From Actinomadura oligospora ATCC 43269 (lineage in GTDB: Bacteria; Actinomycetota; Actinomycetes; Streptosporangiales; Streptosporangiaceae), in contig NZ_KI912410.1 in the NCBI RefSeq assembly GCF_000518265.1, positions 476,774 to 540,773 on the forward strand: a DNA stretch of 64,000 bases. Direction: 5' to 3'. The position numbers and the translations under genes were made by a program. Shown piece by piece: positions 35,025 to 43,090 of the stretch (the first letter of the stretch is position 1; the number at the start of each line of letters is the position of its first letter). The notes beneath the pieces are model-generated. The model had not been told where the DNA came from. It made no database searches and was given only the letters and a program-made list of their open reading frames with translations.

Positions 35025-36289
35025 GCCCGCTCCTCATCAGCGTCGATCGGCAGGACGGCCTCCACGCGGAACCCGCCGCCCGGCCGCGGCCCGGCGCGGA
35101 ACGAGCCGCCGAGCGCCGCCGCGCGCTCCCGCATCCCGCGCAGGCCCGCGCCGCCGCCCAGCCGCTCACCGTCGTCCTCCGGGCCCGGCGCGCCGCGTCC
35201 ATCGTCCTCCACCCGGACGGTCAGCTCGCGCTCGCCGTAGTCGATGTGCGCGCGCACGGTCACCGGACCGGGCCCGCCGTGCCGCGCCGCGTTGGTCAGC
35301 GACTCCTGGACGATCCGGAACGCGGCCAGGTCGCACGCGGCGGGCAGCGGCCGGACGTCCCCGCTCGTCCCGGCCTCGACCCGCAGCCCGGAGGCGCGGG
35401 CGCGGGCGGCCAGCTCGTCCAGCCTGACCAGCCCGGCCGTGGGGGAGCGCGGCGCGGACTCGTCCTGCGCGCGCAGCGCCCCGATCACCGACCGCATCTC
35501 GGTGAGGACCTCTTTGCTGGCCTCCTTGATCGCGGTGAGCGCGGCGCGCGCCTCCTCCGGATCGTCGTCCAGCAGGTGCAGCGCCACCCCGGCCCGCACG
35601 TTGATCATGGAGACGTTGTGCGCCAGGACGTCGTGCAGCTCGCGCGCCATCCGCAGCCGCTCCTCGCTGGCCTGCCGGCGCTCCCGCTCGGCCCGCGACC
35701 GCTCGGCGGCGGCCGACCGCTGCGCCCGCATCCGCATCAGCTCGCCATAGACCAGGACGACCAGCGCCCACCCCAGCGCGAACAGCACCTCGGCCATCTC
35801 CGGACGGGGGACCGGGAAGGTGTTCGCCGAGAGGCCGCGCTGCTCCGGGTCGACCCCGATCAGCCAGGCGACCGCGAAGTAGACGCCGAGGCCGCCGAGC
35901 GTCCCGGCCCAGGCGACCAGCCGGTGCCCCGCGTACAGGGCCGCCAGGATCGCCACGAAGGCCGCGACCGGCACCGGCCCGTACGGATAGGCCCGCAGGA
36001 AGTACAGGCCCGTGACCAGCCCTGTGGAGGCCAGCGAGACCACGGGGTACCGGCGGCGCAGCAGCAGGACGGCCGGACCCCCGACCAGCAGCGCGAGCCC
36101 CAGCGCGTCCAGCGGCGTCGCGGGCGGGGCCTGGTGGCCGCCGTGGTCCCAGCGGCGGTGCGCCGCCCCCTCCGTCGCGCCCACCTGGAACAGCGCCAGG
36201 AACACGGGCACGACCCAGAAGGGCCAGGCCGCCGGCCGCAGCCGGGGCCGGAGCCGCCGGGGGGCGGCGGACGGTGCGGAAACGCTCAC
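35021..36289 (-). CDS. Sensor histidine kinase (HisKA_3, NarL-type partner)
   Basis: 422 residues. Five or six membrane helices in the first 180 residues with very short loops point to a membrane-embedded sensor. The phospho-acceptor His lies in RMARELHDVLAHNVSMINVRAGVAL (about residue 215). The ATPase domain is shown by LTNAARHGGPGPV, VEDDGRGAPGPED and GGGAGLRGMRERAAALGG. GTG start at 36289 with a weak ribosome site. Coupled to the NarL-type regulator; signal unknown. Resembles DesK/LiaS-type kinases. Confidence 0.94.
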   Translation of the reverse strand: MSVSAPSAAPRRLRPRLRPAAWPFWVVPVFLALFQVGATEGAAHRRWDHGGHQAPPATPLDALGLALLVGGPAVLLLRRRYPVVSLASTGLVTGLYFLRAYPYGPVPVAAFVAILAALYAGHRLVAWAGTLGGLGVYFAVAWLIGVDPEQRGLSANTFPVPRPEMAEVLFALGWALVVLVYGELMRMRAQRSAAAERSRAERERRQASEERLRMARELHDVLAHNVSMINVRAGVALHLLDDDPEEARAALTAIKEASKEVLTEMRSVIGALRAQDESAPRSPTAGLVRLDELAARARASGLRVEAGTSGDVRPLPAACDLAAFRIVQESLTNAARHGGPGPVTVRAHIDYGERELTVRVEDDGRGAPGPEDDGERLGGGAGLRGMRERAAALGGSFRAGPRPGGGFRVEAVLPIDADEERA

Positions 36290-36346
36290 CCGGGCACATT
36301 AGGACGCCCGCGTGCGCCCTCGCGTCCCCCACCGGGCGCGATCATC

Positions 36347-36366
36347 CGTACTCCCGCGGGAGTACG
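36347..36366. promoter_or_regulatory. 20-bp palindrome upstream of the histidine kinase
   Basis: CGTACTCCCGCGGGAGTACG is a perfect 20-bp palindrome 58-77 bp before the kinase start. LuxR-type response regulators of actinomycetes bind comparable sites, so it is a candidate autoregulatory operator. Confidence 0.55.
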
Positions 36367-36452
36367 CGGCCCGACAGCGCTGGCGGCGCGGCCATGCCCG
36401 GGCCGCCGGAGCCGAGCCACGGGCCGCGCGGGAACGCGGCCCGGGCAGGGGG

Positions 36453-37769
36453 TCATTCGCCCTGGAGGCGGGGGCTGAACCAGCTGAGGACGTTCGGGAT
36501 CTGGCCGCGCCAGGCCCCGAGCGTCCCCTCGGCGGCGGGCGGGAGGGTGCGCTCCTCGTACTTCTCCACCTGCATCGGGGCCTTGGCGAGGGAGGCGAAC
36601 CGGGCGCTCTGCTGGACCCGGCGTCCGTCCGACCCGACCCAGACCAGCATCGAGATCGGGGGCGGGGGCATGTGCTCGAGGCGCCAGAACAGGTCCTGCT
36701 GCTGGCGGAACGCGACGCTGCCGCCGAACGGGTCGCCGGGGCGGGGGCGGCCGGGGGTCTCGTCGGCGGCGAGGGGGGACGGCGTCTCGGCGGACAGGTC
36801 GAAGTCCGCGTTGATCGTCGCGGCGGCGCCGAACCGGGAGGAGCCGGTCATCGCCAGCCGGGCCGCGCACTGGCCGCTCGTGCCGAAGCCCAGCACGCCC
36901 CAGCCCTTGTGGTCGTTCGGCAGGTGGTAGAGGTCGCTGAGCGCGAGCGGGACGTCCTGCGCGTAGAAGTCGAGGGCCTGCCCGGTGCCCTTCCCCGGCA
37001 GGTTCAGGCAGGACGCCGGGTGCGTGCCCGCCGAGGCCGGGGGCTTCACGCCGTTCTCGCCGGTGCCGACGGGGCGTCCGGTCGGGCCGTCGGGCGGCTC
37101 GGCGCCCGTCCCGCCCGCGGGCGGCGCGGACGCCTGGGTCAGGCCCTTCACCGAGCGGAGCATCACGTAGATGACGGGCTGGATCTTGTTCGCGGCGGTG
37201 AGCTTGGCGGCCTCGTCCGGCAGGCGCGCCTGCTTGATCCAGGCGAGCTTGTCGTCGGACGGCCCGGACCCTCCGGAGATCGCCAGCACGACCGGGAGCC
37301 GCTTGCCCTTGTTCTGCGGCTGGAAGTACTGCGCGGGGAGGTAGGCGTACGCCTCGGTGGTGAGCCCGGTCGTCGCGCCGGTGATCTGCAGCCTGTCGAC
37401 GCGTCCGTCCACCTTGGGGTCGGCGGGACGGTTCGGGTGGCGCGGGCCGAGCGTGGTCGTGGTGCGCTTGACCAGCTTGGTGAGCGTGCTCTCCTTGCCC
37501 CGGCTCGGCTGGACGGTCTGCACCTTGGCGTTGGCCCGGACGGGCCCGAACAGGTCGTCCCAGGTGTTGTAGAAGACGAACCAGCGGTTCACCAGCAGGG
37601 TGATCGCGAGGGTCAGCGCGACCTGGGAGACGCCCAGCAGCAGGGTGCGGGCGCCGAGCCGTTTCAGCCCGCCGCCGGCCAGCCGTGGCCACAGCCACAG
37701 CGTGCCGACCCCGAGCACGGCGGCGAGCAGGCACACGGGCCCGATGAACGTGAGATTCGACGGCTCCAC
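36453..37769 (-). CDS. Catalytically dead esterase-like membrane protein
   Basis: 438 residues, same plan as the neighbour at 37771: two membrane helices (FIGPVCLLAAVLGVGTLWLW, LLLGVSQVALTLAITLLVN), linker, alpha/beta-hydrolase domain, end PNVLSWFSPRLQGE. The nucleophile motif GYSTGG of the paralogues is here GFGTSG, so the Ser is replaced by Gly. The C-terminal GGH that carries the catalytic His is AAEG. An insert of about 35 residues rich in Pro/Gly lies before the elbow. Probably a pseudoenzyme with a structural or regulatory role. GTG start 1 bp after the upstream stop (TGACGTG), so it is translationally coupled. Confidence 0.85.
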   Translation of the reverse strand: MEPSNLTFIGPVCLLAAVLGVGTLWLWPRLAGGGLKRLGARTLLLGVSQVALTLAITLLVNRWFVFYNTWDDLFGPVRANAKVQTVQPSRGKESTLTKLVKRTTTTLGPRHPNRPADPKVDGRVDRLQITGATTGLTTEAYAYLPAQYFQPQNKGKRLPVVLAISGGSGPSDDKLAWIKQARLPDEAAKLTAANKIQPVIYVMLRSVKGLTQASAPPAGGTGAEPPDGPTGRPVGTGENGVKPPASAGTHPASCLNLPGKGTGQALDFYAQDVPLALSDLYHLPNDHKGWGVLGFGTSGQCAARLAMTGSSRFGAAATINADFDLSAETPSPLAADETPGRPRPGDPFGGSVAFRQQQDLFWRLEHMPPPPISMLVWVGSDGRRVQQSARFASLAKAPMQVEKYEERTLPPAAEGTLGAWRGQIPNVLSWFSPRLQGE

Positions 37770-37770
37770 G

Positions 37771-38916
37771 TCACTCCCCCTGGAGGTGATCGCTCAGCCA
37801 CGTGATCGTGGGAGGGATGTACTTGCGGAACGCCTTGAAGTTGTGGCCGCCGGACGGGAGCATCCACTTCTCCACCAGCAGCGGGGGCCGGGCGGCCGCC
37901 ATGAACTTCTGCGCGGACGGGTAGGTCTTCTCGCCGGTCAGCGCGGACGCGACCAGGATCGAGACCGGCGGCTGCGGCAGGTTCTTCAGGCGCCAGGTCA
38001 GGTTGTTGCTGTTGCGGACGGCCTTGCTGCCGCCGTACAGGTCACGCGTGGTCGTGTCGAGCAGCGCGTGGAAGTGCCCGGCCATGCTGGACGCGGCGGA
38101 GAACCGGTCGGAGTGCAGCATCGCCAGCTTCGTGGCGCAGTAGCCGCCGGTCGAGTACCCGGCGAGGCCCCAGCCGCGCCGGTCGCGGGCGGTGCGGTTC
38201 CTGTAGGTGTTCGAGATCGCGTCCGGGATGTCCTGGGAGAAGAAGGTCTCGACCTGCGGGCCGCCCGGGACGTCCGCGCACTCGGTGTCCCACCCGTTCT
38301 CGATGGTCGGGCGCATCATCACGTAGATCATCGGCTGCGCCTTCTTGGCCGAGACCTGGAGGAACGCCTCCTCGGGGACGTGCCCCTTGTCGATCCAGGT
38401 GAGCCGGTCGGCGGCCGGGTAACCGGCGATGAACAGCACCACGGGGAACCGCTTGGCCGCGTTCTGCTTCTGGAAGTACTGCGCCGGCAGGTACACGTAC
38501 GCCTCGGACTTCAGGCCCGTCCGGACGCCCTGGATGTCGAGGTGCTGGACCAGGCCGTCCTTGGACGGGGTGTGGCCCTTGCCCGGCCCGAGCTTCGCCG
38601 CCGAGGTGACCGTGACCTGGGACGACGCGGCGGCGTTCGGGTTCGCCGGGGGTTTCTCCAGCACCTGGGACTTCCCGCCCGCGGCGCCGAGCAGGTCCGA
38701 CCAGCTGCCGTAGAAGAGGTAGTACCTGTTCACCGCGGTCAGGACCAGCGAGACGATCACCAGCTGGACGCCCGCCATCACACCGATCCGCCCGGCCAGG
38801 GCGAGCGGGCCCCGTCCCGCCAGCCGGTTCCAGCCGCGCAGCGCGACCAGCCCCACGGCGGCGGCCAGGATCACCAAGAGCAGGATGATGAGCCCCCAGC
38901 TCGTCAATCCCAGCAT
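37771..38916 (-). CDS. Membrane-anchored alpha/beta-hydrolase (esterase family)
   Basis: 381 residues. Two N-terminal membrane helices (LIILLLVILAAAVGLVALRG, IGVMAGVQLVIVSLVLTAVN) and an outer esterase domain. The nucleophile is in GYSTGGYCATKLAMLHSDRF and the His in LPSGGHNFKAFRKYIPP, so unlike its partner it keeps the catalytic residues. ECADVPGGPQVETFFSQDIPDAI matches the gene at 4051 (ECSDIAGGPRVATWLTTDV). Likely a surface acyl-ester hydrolase or transferase. First gene of a two-gene operon with the dead copy. Confidence 0.88.
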   Translation of the reverse strand: MLGLTSWGLIILLLVILAAAVGLVALRGWNRLAGRGPLALAGRIGVMAGVQLVIVSLVLTAVNRYYLFYGSWSDLLGAAGGKSQVLEKPPANPNAAASSQVTVTSAAKLGPGKGHTPSKDGLVQHLDIQGVRTGLKSEAYVYLPAQYFQKQNAAKRFPVVLFIAGYPAADRLTWIDKGHVPEEAFLQVSAKKAQPMIYVMMRPTIENGWDTECADVPGGPQVETFFSQDIPDAISNTYRNRTARDRRGWGLAGYSTGGYCATKLAMLHSDRFSAASSMAGHFHALLDTTTRDLYGGSKAVRNSNNLTWRLKNLPQPPVSILVASALTGEKTYPSAQKFMAAARPPLLVEKWMLPSGGHNFKAFRKYIPPTITWLSDHLQGE

Positions 38917-39210
38917 GTGTCGGTCCCCCTAGTGGTTCACGCTTCGCCTCGCCATCCGGGCGCCCTTAGAGAACTCGGCAAACATGCGGCAGAGTTCCAG
39001 CGAAGATTCAGAAACCGGATCGTAGGGGCGCGGGAGTGCCCTGGGCGATTCCGTGCGGTCACCCTACCGACCAGAGGGTTAGCCACATGTTTACCCTATG
39101 TGCAAGATCAGATGGGCTCGCCCGGTGTTTCAGCGAACCTTCAGGTGGGGACCCTTGCGCGACCCGCCGCGACCCTGCTCACGGGACACGGCCGAGCCCG
39201 CCCGGAGGGG
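38917..39210. promoter_or_regulatory. Intergenic region with near-perfect AGGGTTA/TTACCCT dyad
   Basis: 294 bp without a gene. It holds AGGGTTA (39075-39081), 9 nt, TTACCCT (39091-39097), with one mismatch, about 160 bp upstream of the esterase start and in a locally AT-richer stretch. Possible operator for the esterase pair; no clear promoter hexamers recognised. Confidence 0.3.
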
Positions 39211-39888
39211 TCATCCCGCGAGCCATTCTCCCGTCTCCACGCTGACCAGGCCGTGCCTCGCGGCCTCGATGACGGCCTCGCGCTGGGAGTGCACGCCGAG
39301 CTTGCTGAGCACCGACTGGACGTGGCTGCGCGCCGTGCTCCGCGTGACGCCCATGGCCTTGGCGAGCGCCTGGGTCGACTCGCCCCGGGCCAGCCGGGTC
39401 AGGACCTCGCGCTCACGCGGAGTGAGGAACCGCGCGACCCGCTGCGCCTGGCTCTGCCCCGGGACGCCGGGACGCGCGTCCGGGCGGCGCGGGGCGGCGC
39501 GCTCGGCGACGATCTCGCCGCGGCCGACCCGGCGCAGCACCGCGAGGATGTCGCCCGCCTGCTGGCCCTTGTGCGCGAACCCGCTCACCCCGGCGGTCAG
39601 GCCCGCCGACAGGACCGGCGGCTCCAGGTAACCGGTCAGCACCACGAACCGGGTGGACGGCGCCGCCGCGCGCAGCCGCGGCATCCACTCCAGCGCGGTG
39701 GTGCCCGGGAAGTTGAGGTCGATCAGGCACAGGTCGGCGGGCCGGGCGCGCAGCACGGTGAGCAGCTCGGCGGGGGAGTCGACCTGCCCGACGACCGCGT
39801 ACCCGGCGTCGGCGAGCACCAGCGACAGTGACTCGGTGAACACGCGGTGGTCGTCGCAGACCACCACGGTGACGGCGGCGGCCGTCAT
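39211..39888 (-). CDS. LuxR-type response regulator
   Basis: 225 residues. Receiver domain with D12/D13 and phospho-acceptor D57 (LCLIDLNFPGTTALEWM). The C-terminal HTH reads FLTPREREVLTRLARGESTQALAKAMGVTRSTARSHVQSVLSKLGVHSQREAV. It lies 52 bp after a soluble histidine kinase on the same strand and is its likely partner. Target genes unknown; the esterase operon lies directly downstream but behind its own 294-bp gap. Confidence 0.93.
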   Translation of the reverse strand: MTAAAVTVVVCDDHRVFTESLSLVLADAGYAVVGQVDSPAELLTVLRARPADLCLIDLNFPGTTALEWMPRLRAAAPSTRFVVLTGYLEPPVLSAGLTAGVSGFAHKGQQAGDILAVLRRVGRGEIVAERAAPRRPDARPGVPGQSQAQRVARFLTPREREVLTRLARGESTQALAKAMGVTRSTARSHVQSVLSKLGVHSQREAVIEAARHGLVSVETGEWLAG

Positions 39889-39940
39889 GCCGTCCGCCCG
39901 GTTCGCGCCGTCCGCCGGTGCCCCGCGTGCTCTGTCGGGT

Positions 39941-40834
39941 TCATCCGATCGGCCGCCAGTCGTCCCAGTCGGCGTCGTCCAGGTCGCTGCCGAGCCCGGC
40001 GCGCAGGCCGTGGTCCAGGTCGCGGCCCGCGTCCACGTCGAGGCTTGCGTCGAGGTCCGTGTCGAAGCTCACGTCGCGGGCGTCGGTGACGGACGGGGGC
40101 GGGGCGGACGGGAGGAGCAGGCGGACGCGCGCGCCGCCCATCTCGCAGGTGCGGATCTCCAGGCTGCCGCCGTAGCCGGACACCAGGTCGTGCACGATGC
40201 CGAGCCCGAGCGAGGCGAGGCCGCCGGGGGCCTGGCCGAAGCCGGGGCCGTCGTCGTCGACCTGGAGCACGACCCAGCCGCGTTCGACGCCGACCCGGAC
40301 GTTCACCCGGTGGCCCGCGACCCGGCAGGCGTTGTCGAGGACGTTGCGGAGCGCCCGCCAGAGCGCGACCGCGTCCATGTGCGCCCAGGCGGGCTCGCCT
40401 TCGAAGCACACCTCGTGCGGGGTGGCGAGCCGGATGCCGGTGACGACCTCGGCGGCCAGCTCGTCCACGCGGAGCCGCTGCGCGGGCGCGGGGGCGGACG
40501 CGTCGTCGTCGCCGCCGTCGGCGGCCTCCTCGTCGAGCTGGCGGAGCAGGTGGTCGAGCCACCGGGTCTCGCCGAGCAGCTGCTCGACGCGCTCGCGGCT
40601 GGCCGGGCCGATGTCGTCGGCGACCGCGACCGCGGACGCCAGCATGATCACGGTGCCGAGCTCGTGCCGGATGTCGTGCCGCAGCCGCCGCCGCCAGAGC
40701 ACGGGGTCTCCCGCTCCGGCGCGGGCGCAGGGGTCGCCGTGAGGAGAGGACGCGGGGCTGTCGGAACGGTCCGGGCCGGATGGTCGGCGTGGCGCGTCGA
40801 GCGGTGGTGAGGACCGTGGCTGCCCGTGCTGCAT
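39941..40834 (-). CDS. Soluble sensor-less histidine kinase
   Basis: 297 residues from the ATG at 40834; the frame is open upstream but those residues look non-coding. No membrane helix or sensor domain: a disordered N terminus leads straight to the dimerisation helix RRRLRHDIRHELGTVIML (likely phospho-acceptor H57). The HATPase domain has NVLDNACR, DDDGPGFGQ and LGLGIVHDLVSGYGG. The tail is strikingly Asp-rich (DVSFDTDLDASLDVDAGRDLDHG...DLDDADWDDW). Presumed partner of the regulator that follows. Confidence 0.85.
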   Translation of the reverse strand: MQHGQPRSSPPLDAPRRPSGPDRSDSPASSPHGDPCARAGAGDPVLWRRRLRHDIRHELGTVIMLASAVAVADDIGPASRERVEQLLGETRWLDHLLRQLDEEAADGGDDDASAPAPAQRLRVDELAAEVVTGIRLATPHEVCFEGEPAWAHMDAVALWRALRNVLDNACRVAGHRVNVRVGVERGWVVLQVDDDGPGFGQAPGGLASLGLGIVHDLVSGYGGSLEIRTCEMGGARVRLLLPSAPPPSVTDARDVSFDTDLDASLDVDAGRDLDHGLRAGLGSDLDDADWDDWRPIG

Positions 40835-41159
40835 GGAGGACCCCCGTCCGTGATGCCGGCACCTCTCCAGGAGTACTGCGAGGCCGTCTCCCCACACGGC
40901 CCGTTTCTCGACGGTCACCCCGTACCGCCCGCCATGTCCAGTCAATTGACCGCCACTGACCGCTGCCTGACCGGTTGTGGACAGTCCGATTATCCGCGCC
41001 AACCGGGTCCATTGTCGGAACGTCCAAGGACGGGCTCACGATCATCCGGCGGACGCCGCCCGCCGGTCATCCGCGCGTCATTTCCTTCATGCCTTCGGCG
41101 TAGCGGTCTTGCGCATTCCGATGGGTGTGCGGCACTGGCGCGGCAGGCACAGTGCCGGT
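40835..41159. other. Divergent intergenic region with TGACCG direct repeats
   Basis: 325 bp between the histidine kinase and the MBL-Rieske gene. TGACCG occurs three times at 40947, 40957 and 40968 (10- and 11-bp steps), a helical-turn spacing like direct-repeat activator sites. No gene recognised. Confidence 0.35.
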
Positions 41160-42740
41160 ATGCCCAAGGTCACTTTTCTCGGACATGCCGGACTTGCGGT
41201 GCGCGCGGACGCGTTCCGCCTGCTCGCCGACCCGTGGCTCGCCCCCACCGGGGCCTTCCTGGGAGCGTGGCACCAGTATCCGAGAAATGATCACCTGGAC
41301 GTTCCGGGGTTGCTCGACGCCGACTGGGTCGCGGTGTCGCACGAACACCTCGACCACTTCGACCCCTGGGTCATCGAACGGCTTTCGGAGCGGACCAGAA
41401 TCCTCATTCCCGGATATCCGGGACCCGCGTTCAGAGAACGCGTGCGAACGGCCGCCGGTTCCCGCCAGGTCATTGAAGTGTCACCGTGGGAGAAATTCCC
41501 CTTGGACAATCGGGGGTCGTGGATCACGGCGATTCCCGAGTTGTCGCCGATGTGCCATGACGCAGCATTTCTGATCGTTGCGGACGGCCGCGCCGTCCTG
41601 CACTGCAACGACGCCCGGCTGACCGCCGCGCAGGCGCGCCGCGCCAAGCACCTGGCGGGCGGGCGGCTCGACCTCATGGCGCTGCAGACCTCCGGCGCGT
41701 CCTGGCACCCGATCTGCTACGAGTACCCGCCGGAGGAGATGGCGAGGATCTCGCTGGCCAAGCGGATCTCCAAGCTCCGCGCGGCGCAGCGGCTCGTCCG
41801 GCAGACCGCGCCGGAGCTGGCCGTCCCGTTCGCCGGGCCGCCGTGCTTCCTGGACGACGAGGTCTCCCATCTCAACTGGGTGCTCGACCAGGAGGACGGC
41901 GCGTTCTGCGACCCGGACGCGTCGGTCGGCTGGCTGCGCGAGCACCTGCCGAACCAGGCGTTCGCGTCGTTCCACCCCGGCGACGCGATCGAGCTGGACA
42001 CCGGCGGGATCACCCGCGACCCGGTGTCGGCCGAGTTCTCCTACTCCGGCGCCGACCGGGACGGCTACCTGGAGCGGTACGCCACCGACCGGAAGGACCT
42101 GATCGCGGGCGTCCTCGCGGACTATCCCGAGCCCGGCCCGGACCTGTTCGACCGGTTCGCCGAGCACTTCCACCGGCTCGGCGCGCTCAGCGACTACTTC
42201 CTCGAGCAGATCGCGATGACCGTCCGGTTCGAGGTGACCGGCCGGAACGGCGGCACCTGGGACGTGGACCTGAGGCCCGGCGCGGTGACGGTCACCGACG
42301 CGGGCGGCCCCGGGGCCCGTCCGGACGCCCGGCCGCAGTACCGGATCACCGTCGCGGGGCGCTGGCTGGACACCGTCCTCACCGGCCGCCTCGCCTGGGA
42401 GGACCTGCTCATCTCCTTCCGGCTCAGCCTCTACCGCGACCCCGACGTCTACAACGACTACCTCGTCGGGCTGCTCAAGCACGCCAACGCGCAGGCCCTG
42501 CGCGCGGTCGAGGAGTACGAGACCGGCCGGGACGAGTCGGAGCGCATCGTCGTCCGTTCCGGCGGGCGCTCCTTCGACATCCCGCGCTACTGCCCGCACG
42601 CGGGCGAGGACCTTTCCATCGGCGCGGTCGTCCGGGACGGCCAGATCCACTGCCTCGCGCACAACTTCGCGTTCGACCTCGCGACCGGACAGTGCGTCAA
42701 CGCCCGCGCCGCCGGCCTCGGCAGCCGCCCCGTCGCCTGA
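41160..42740 (+). CDS. MBL-fold/Rieske protein, NamH (UDP-MurNAc hydroxylase)-like
   Basis: 526 residues. N-terminal metallo-beta-lactamase domain (VTFLGHAGLAVRADAFRLLADPWLAPTGAFLGAW; metal motif SHEHLDHFDP). A middle region has the FAGPPCFLDDEVSHLN signature. The C-terminal Rieske [2Fe-2S] site is CPHAGEDLSIGAVV...CLAHNFAFDLATGQC (CxH and CxxH). This order matches mycobacterial NamH, which turns UDP-MurNAc into UDP-N-glycolylmuramate using O2, and is related to CMP-sialate hydroxylase. I start at ATG 41160, since upstream residues are unconserved. Whether it acts on UDP-MurNAc or another nucleotide sugar cannot be told from sequence. Confidence 0.75.
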   Translation: MPKVTFLGHAGLAVRADAFRLLADPWLAPTGAFLGAWHQYPRNDHLDVPGLLDADWVAVSHEHLDHFDPWVIERLSERTRILIPGYPGPAFRERVRTAAGSRQVIEVSPWEKFPLDNRGSWITAIPELSPMCHDAAFLIVADGRAVLHCNDARLTAAQARRAKHLAGGRLDLMALQTSGASWHPICYEYPPEEMARISLAKRISKLRAAQRLVRQTAPELAVPFAGPPCFLDDEVSHLNWVLDQEDGAFCDPDASVGWLREHLPNQAFASFHPGDAIELDTGGITRDPVSAEFSYSGADRDGYLERYATDRKDLIAGVLADYPEPGPDLFDRFAEHFHRLGALSDYFLEQIAMTVRFEVTGRNGGTWDVDLRPGAVTVTDAGGPGARPDARPQYRITVAGRWLDTVLTGRLAWEDLLISFRLSLYRDPDVYNDYLVGLLKHANAQALRAVEEYETGRDESERIVVRSGGRSFDIPRYCPHAGEDLSIGAVVRDGQIHCLAHNFAFDLATGQCVNARAAGLGSRPVA

Positions 42741-42859
42741 GCGCGGCCGCCGCGTGGATGTTCTGACGGGAGGGCGTGGGGTCGATCAATCCGGGGGTGT
42801 GAGATCCGCCGATCCGGTAACGTTTCCCCTGCTTCGCGGGGGTTGAGGGGATTTTGCGG

Positions 42860-43081
42860 ATGGTCATGGGGAAGATCGAAGGTGCTGTGCGCAAGGCCCG
42901 GCCGACGGTGCGGAAGGTGCGCGGCGACCGCCGCCGCCTGGCCGTCGTCGCCGTGCTGTTCGTCCTGCTGGTGGGCGGCATGGAGCTGCTCGCGCTGAAG
43001 ATGGGCTCGTTCGACGTGCCGTTCGCCGGGGAGGACGGGCCGACCGCGATGGCCGGTCACACGGCCACCGGCGCCGAGTAG
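42860..43081 (+). CDS. Small single-pass membrane protein
   Basis: 73 residues from the ATG at 42860, with GAGGGG 9 bp ahead. A very basic N terminus (GAVRKARPTVRKVRGDRRRL), one membrane helix (AVVAVLFVLLVGGMELLAL), and a short outer tail ending MAGHTATGAE. By the positive-inside rule the C terminus is outside. Unknown function; convergent with the polysaccharide operon (9-bp gap). Confidence 0.7.
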   Translation: MVMGKIEGAVRKARPTVRKVRGDRRRLAVVAVLFVLLVGGMELLALKMGSFDVPFAGEDGPTAMAGHTATGAE

Positions 43082-43090
43082 CCACCGGCG

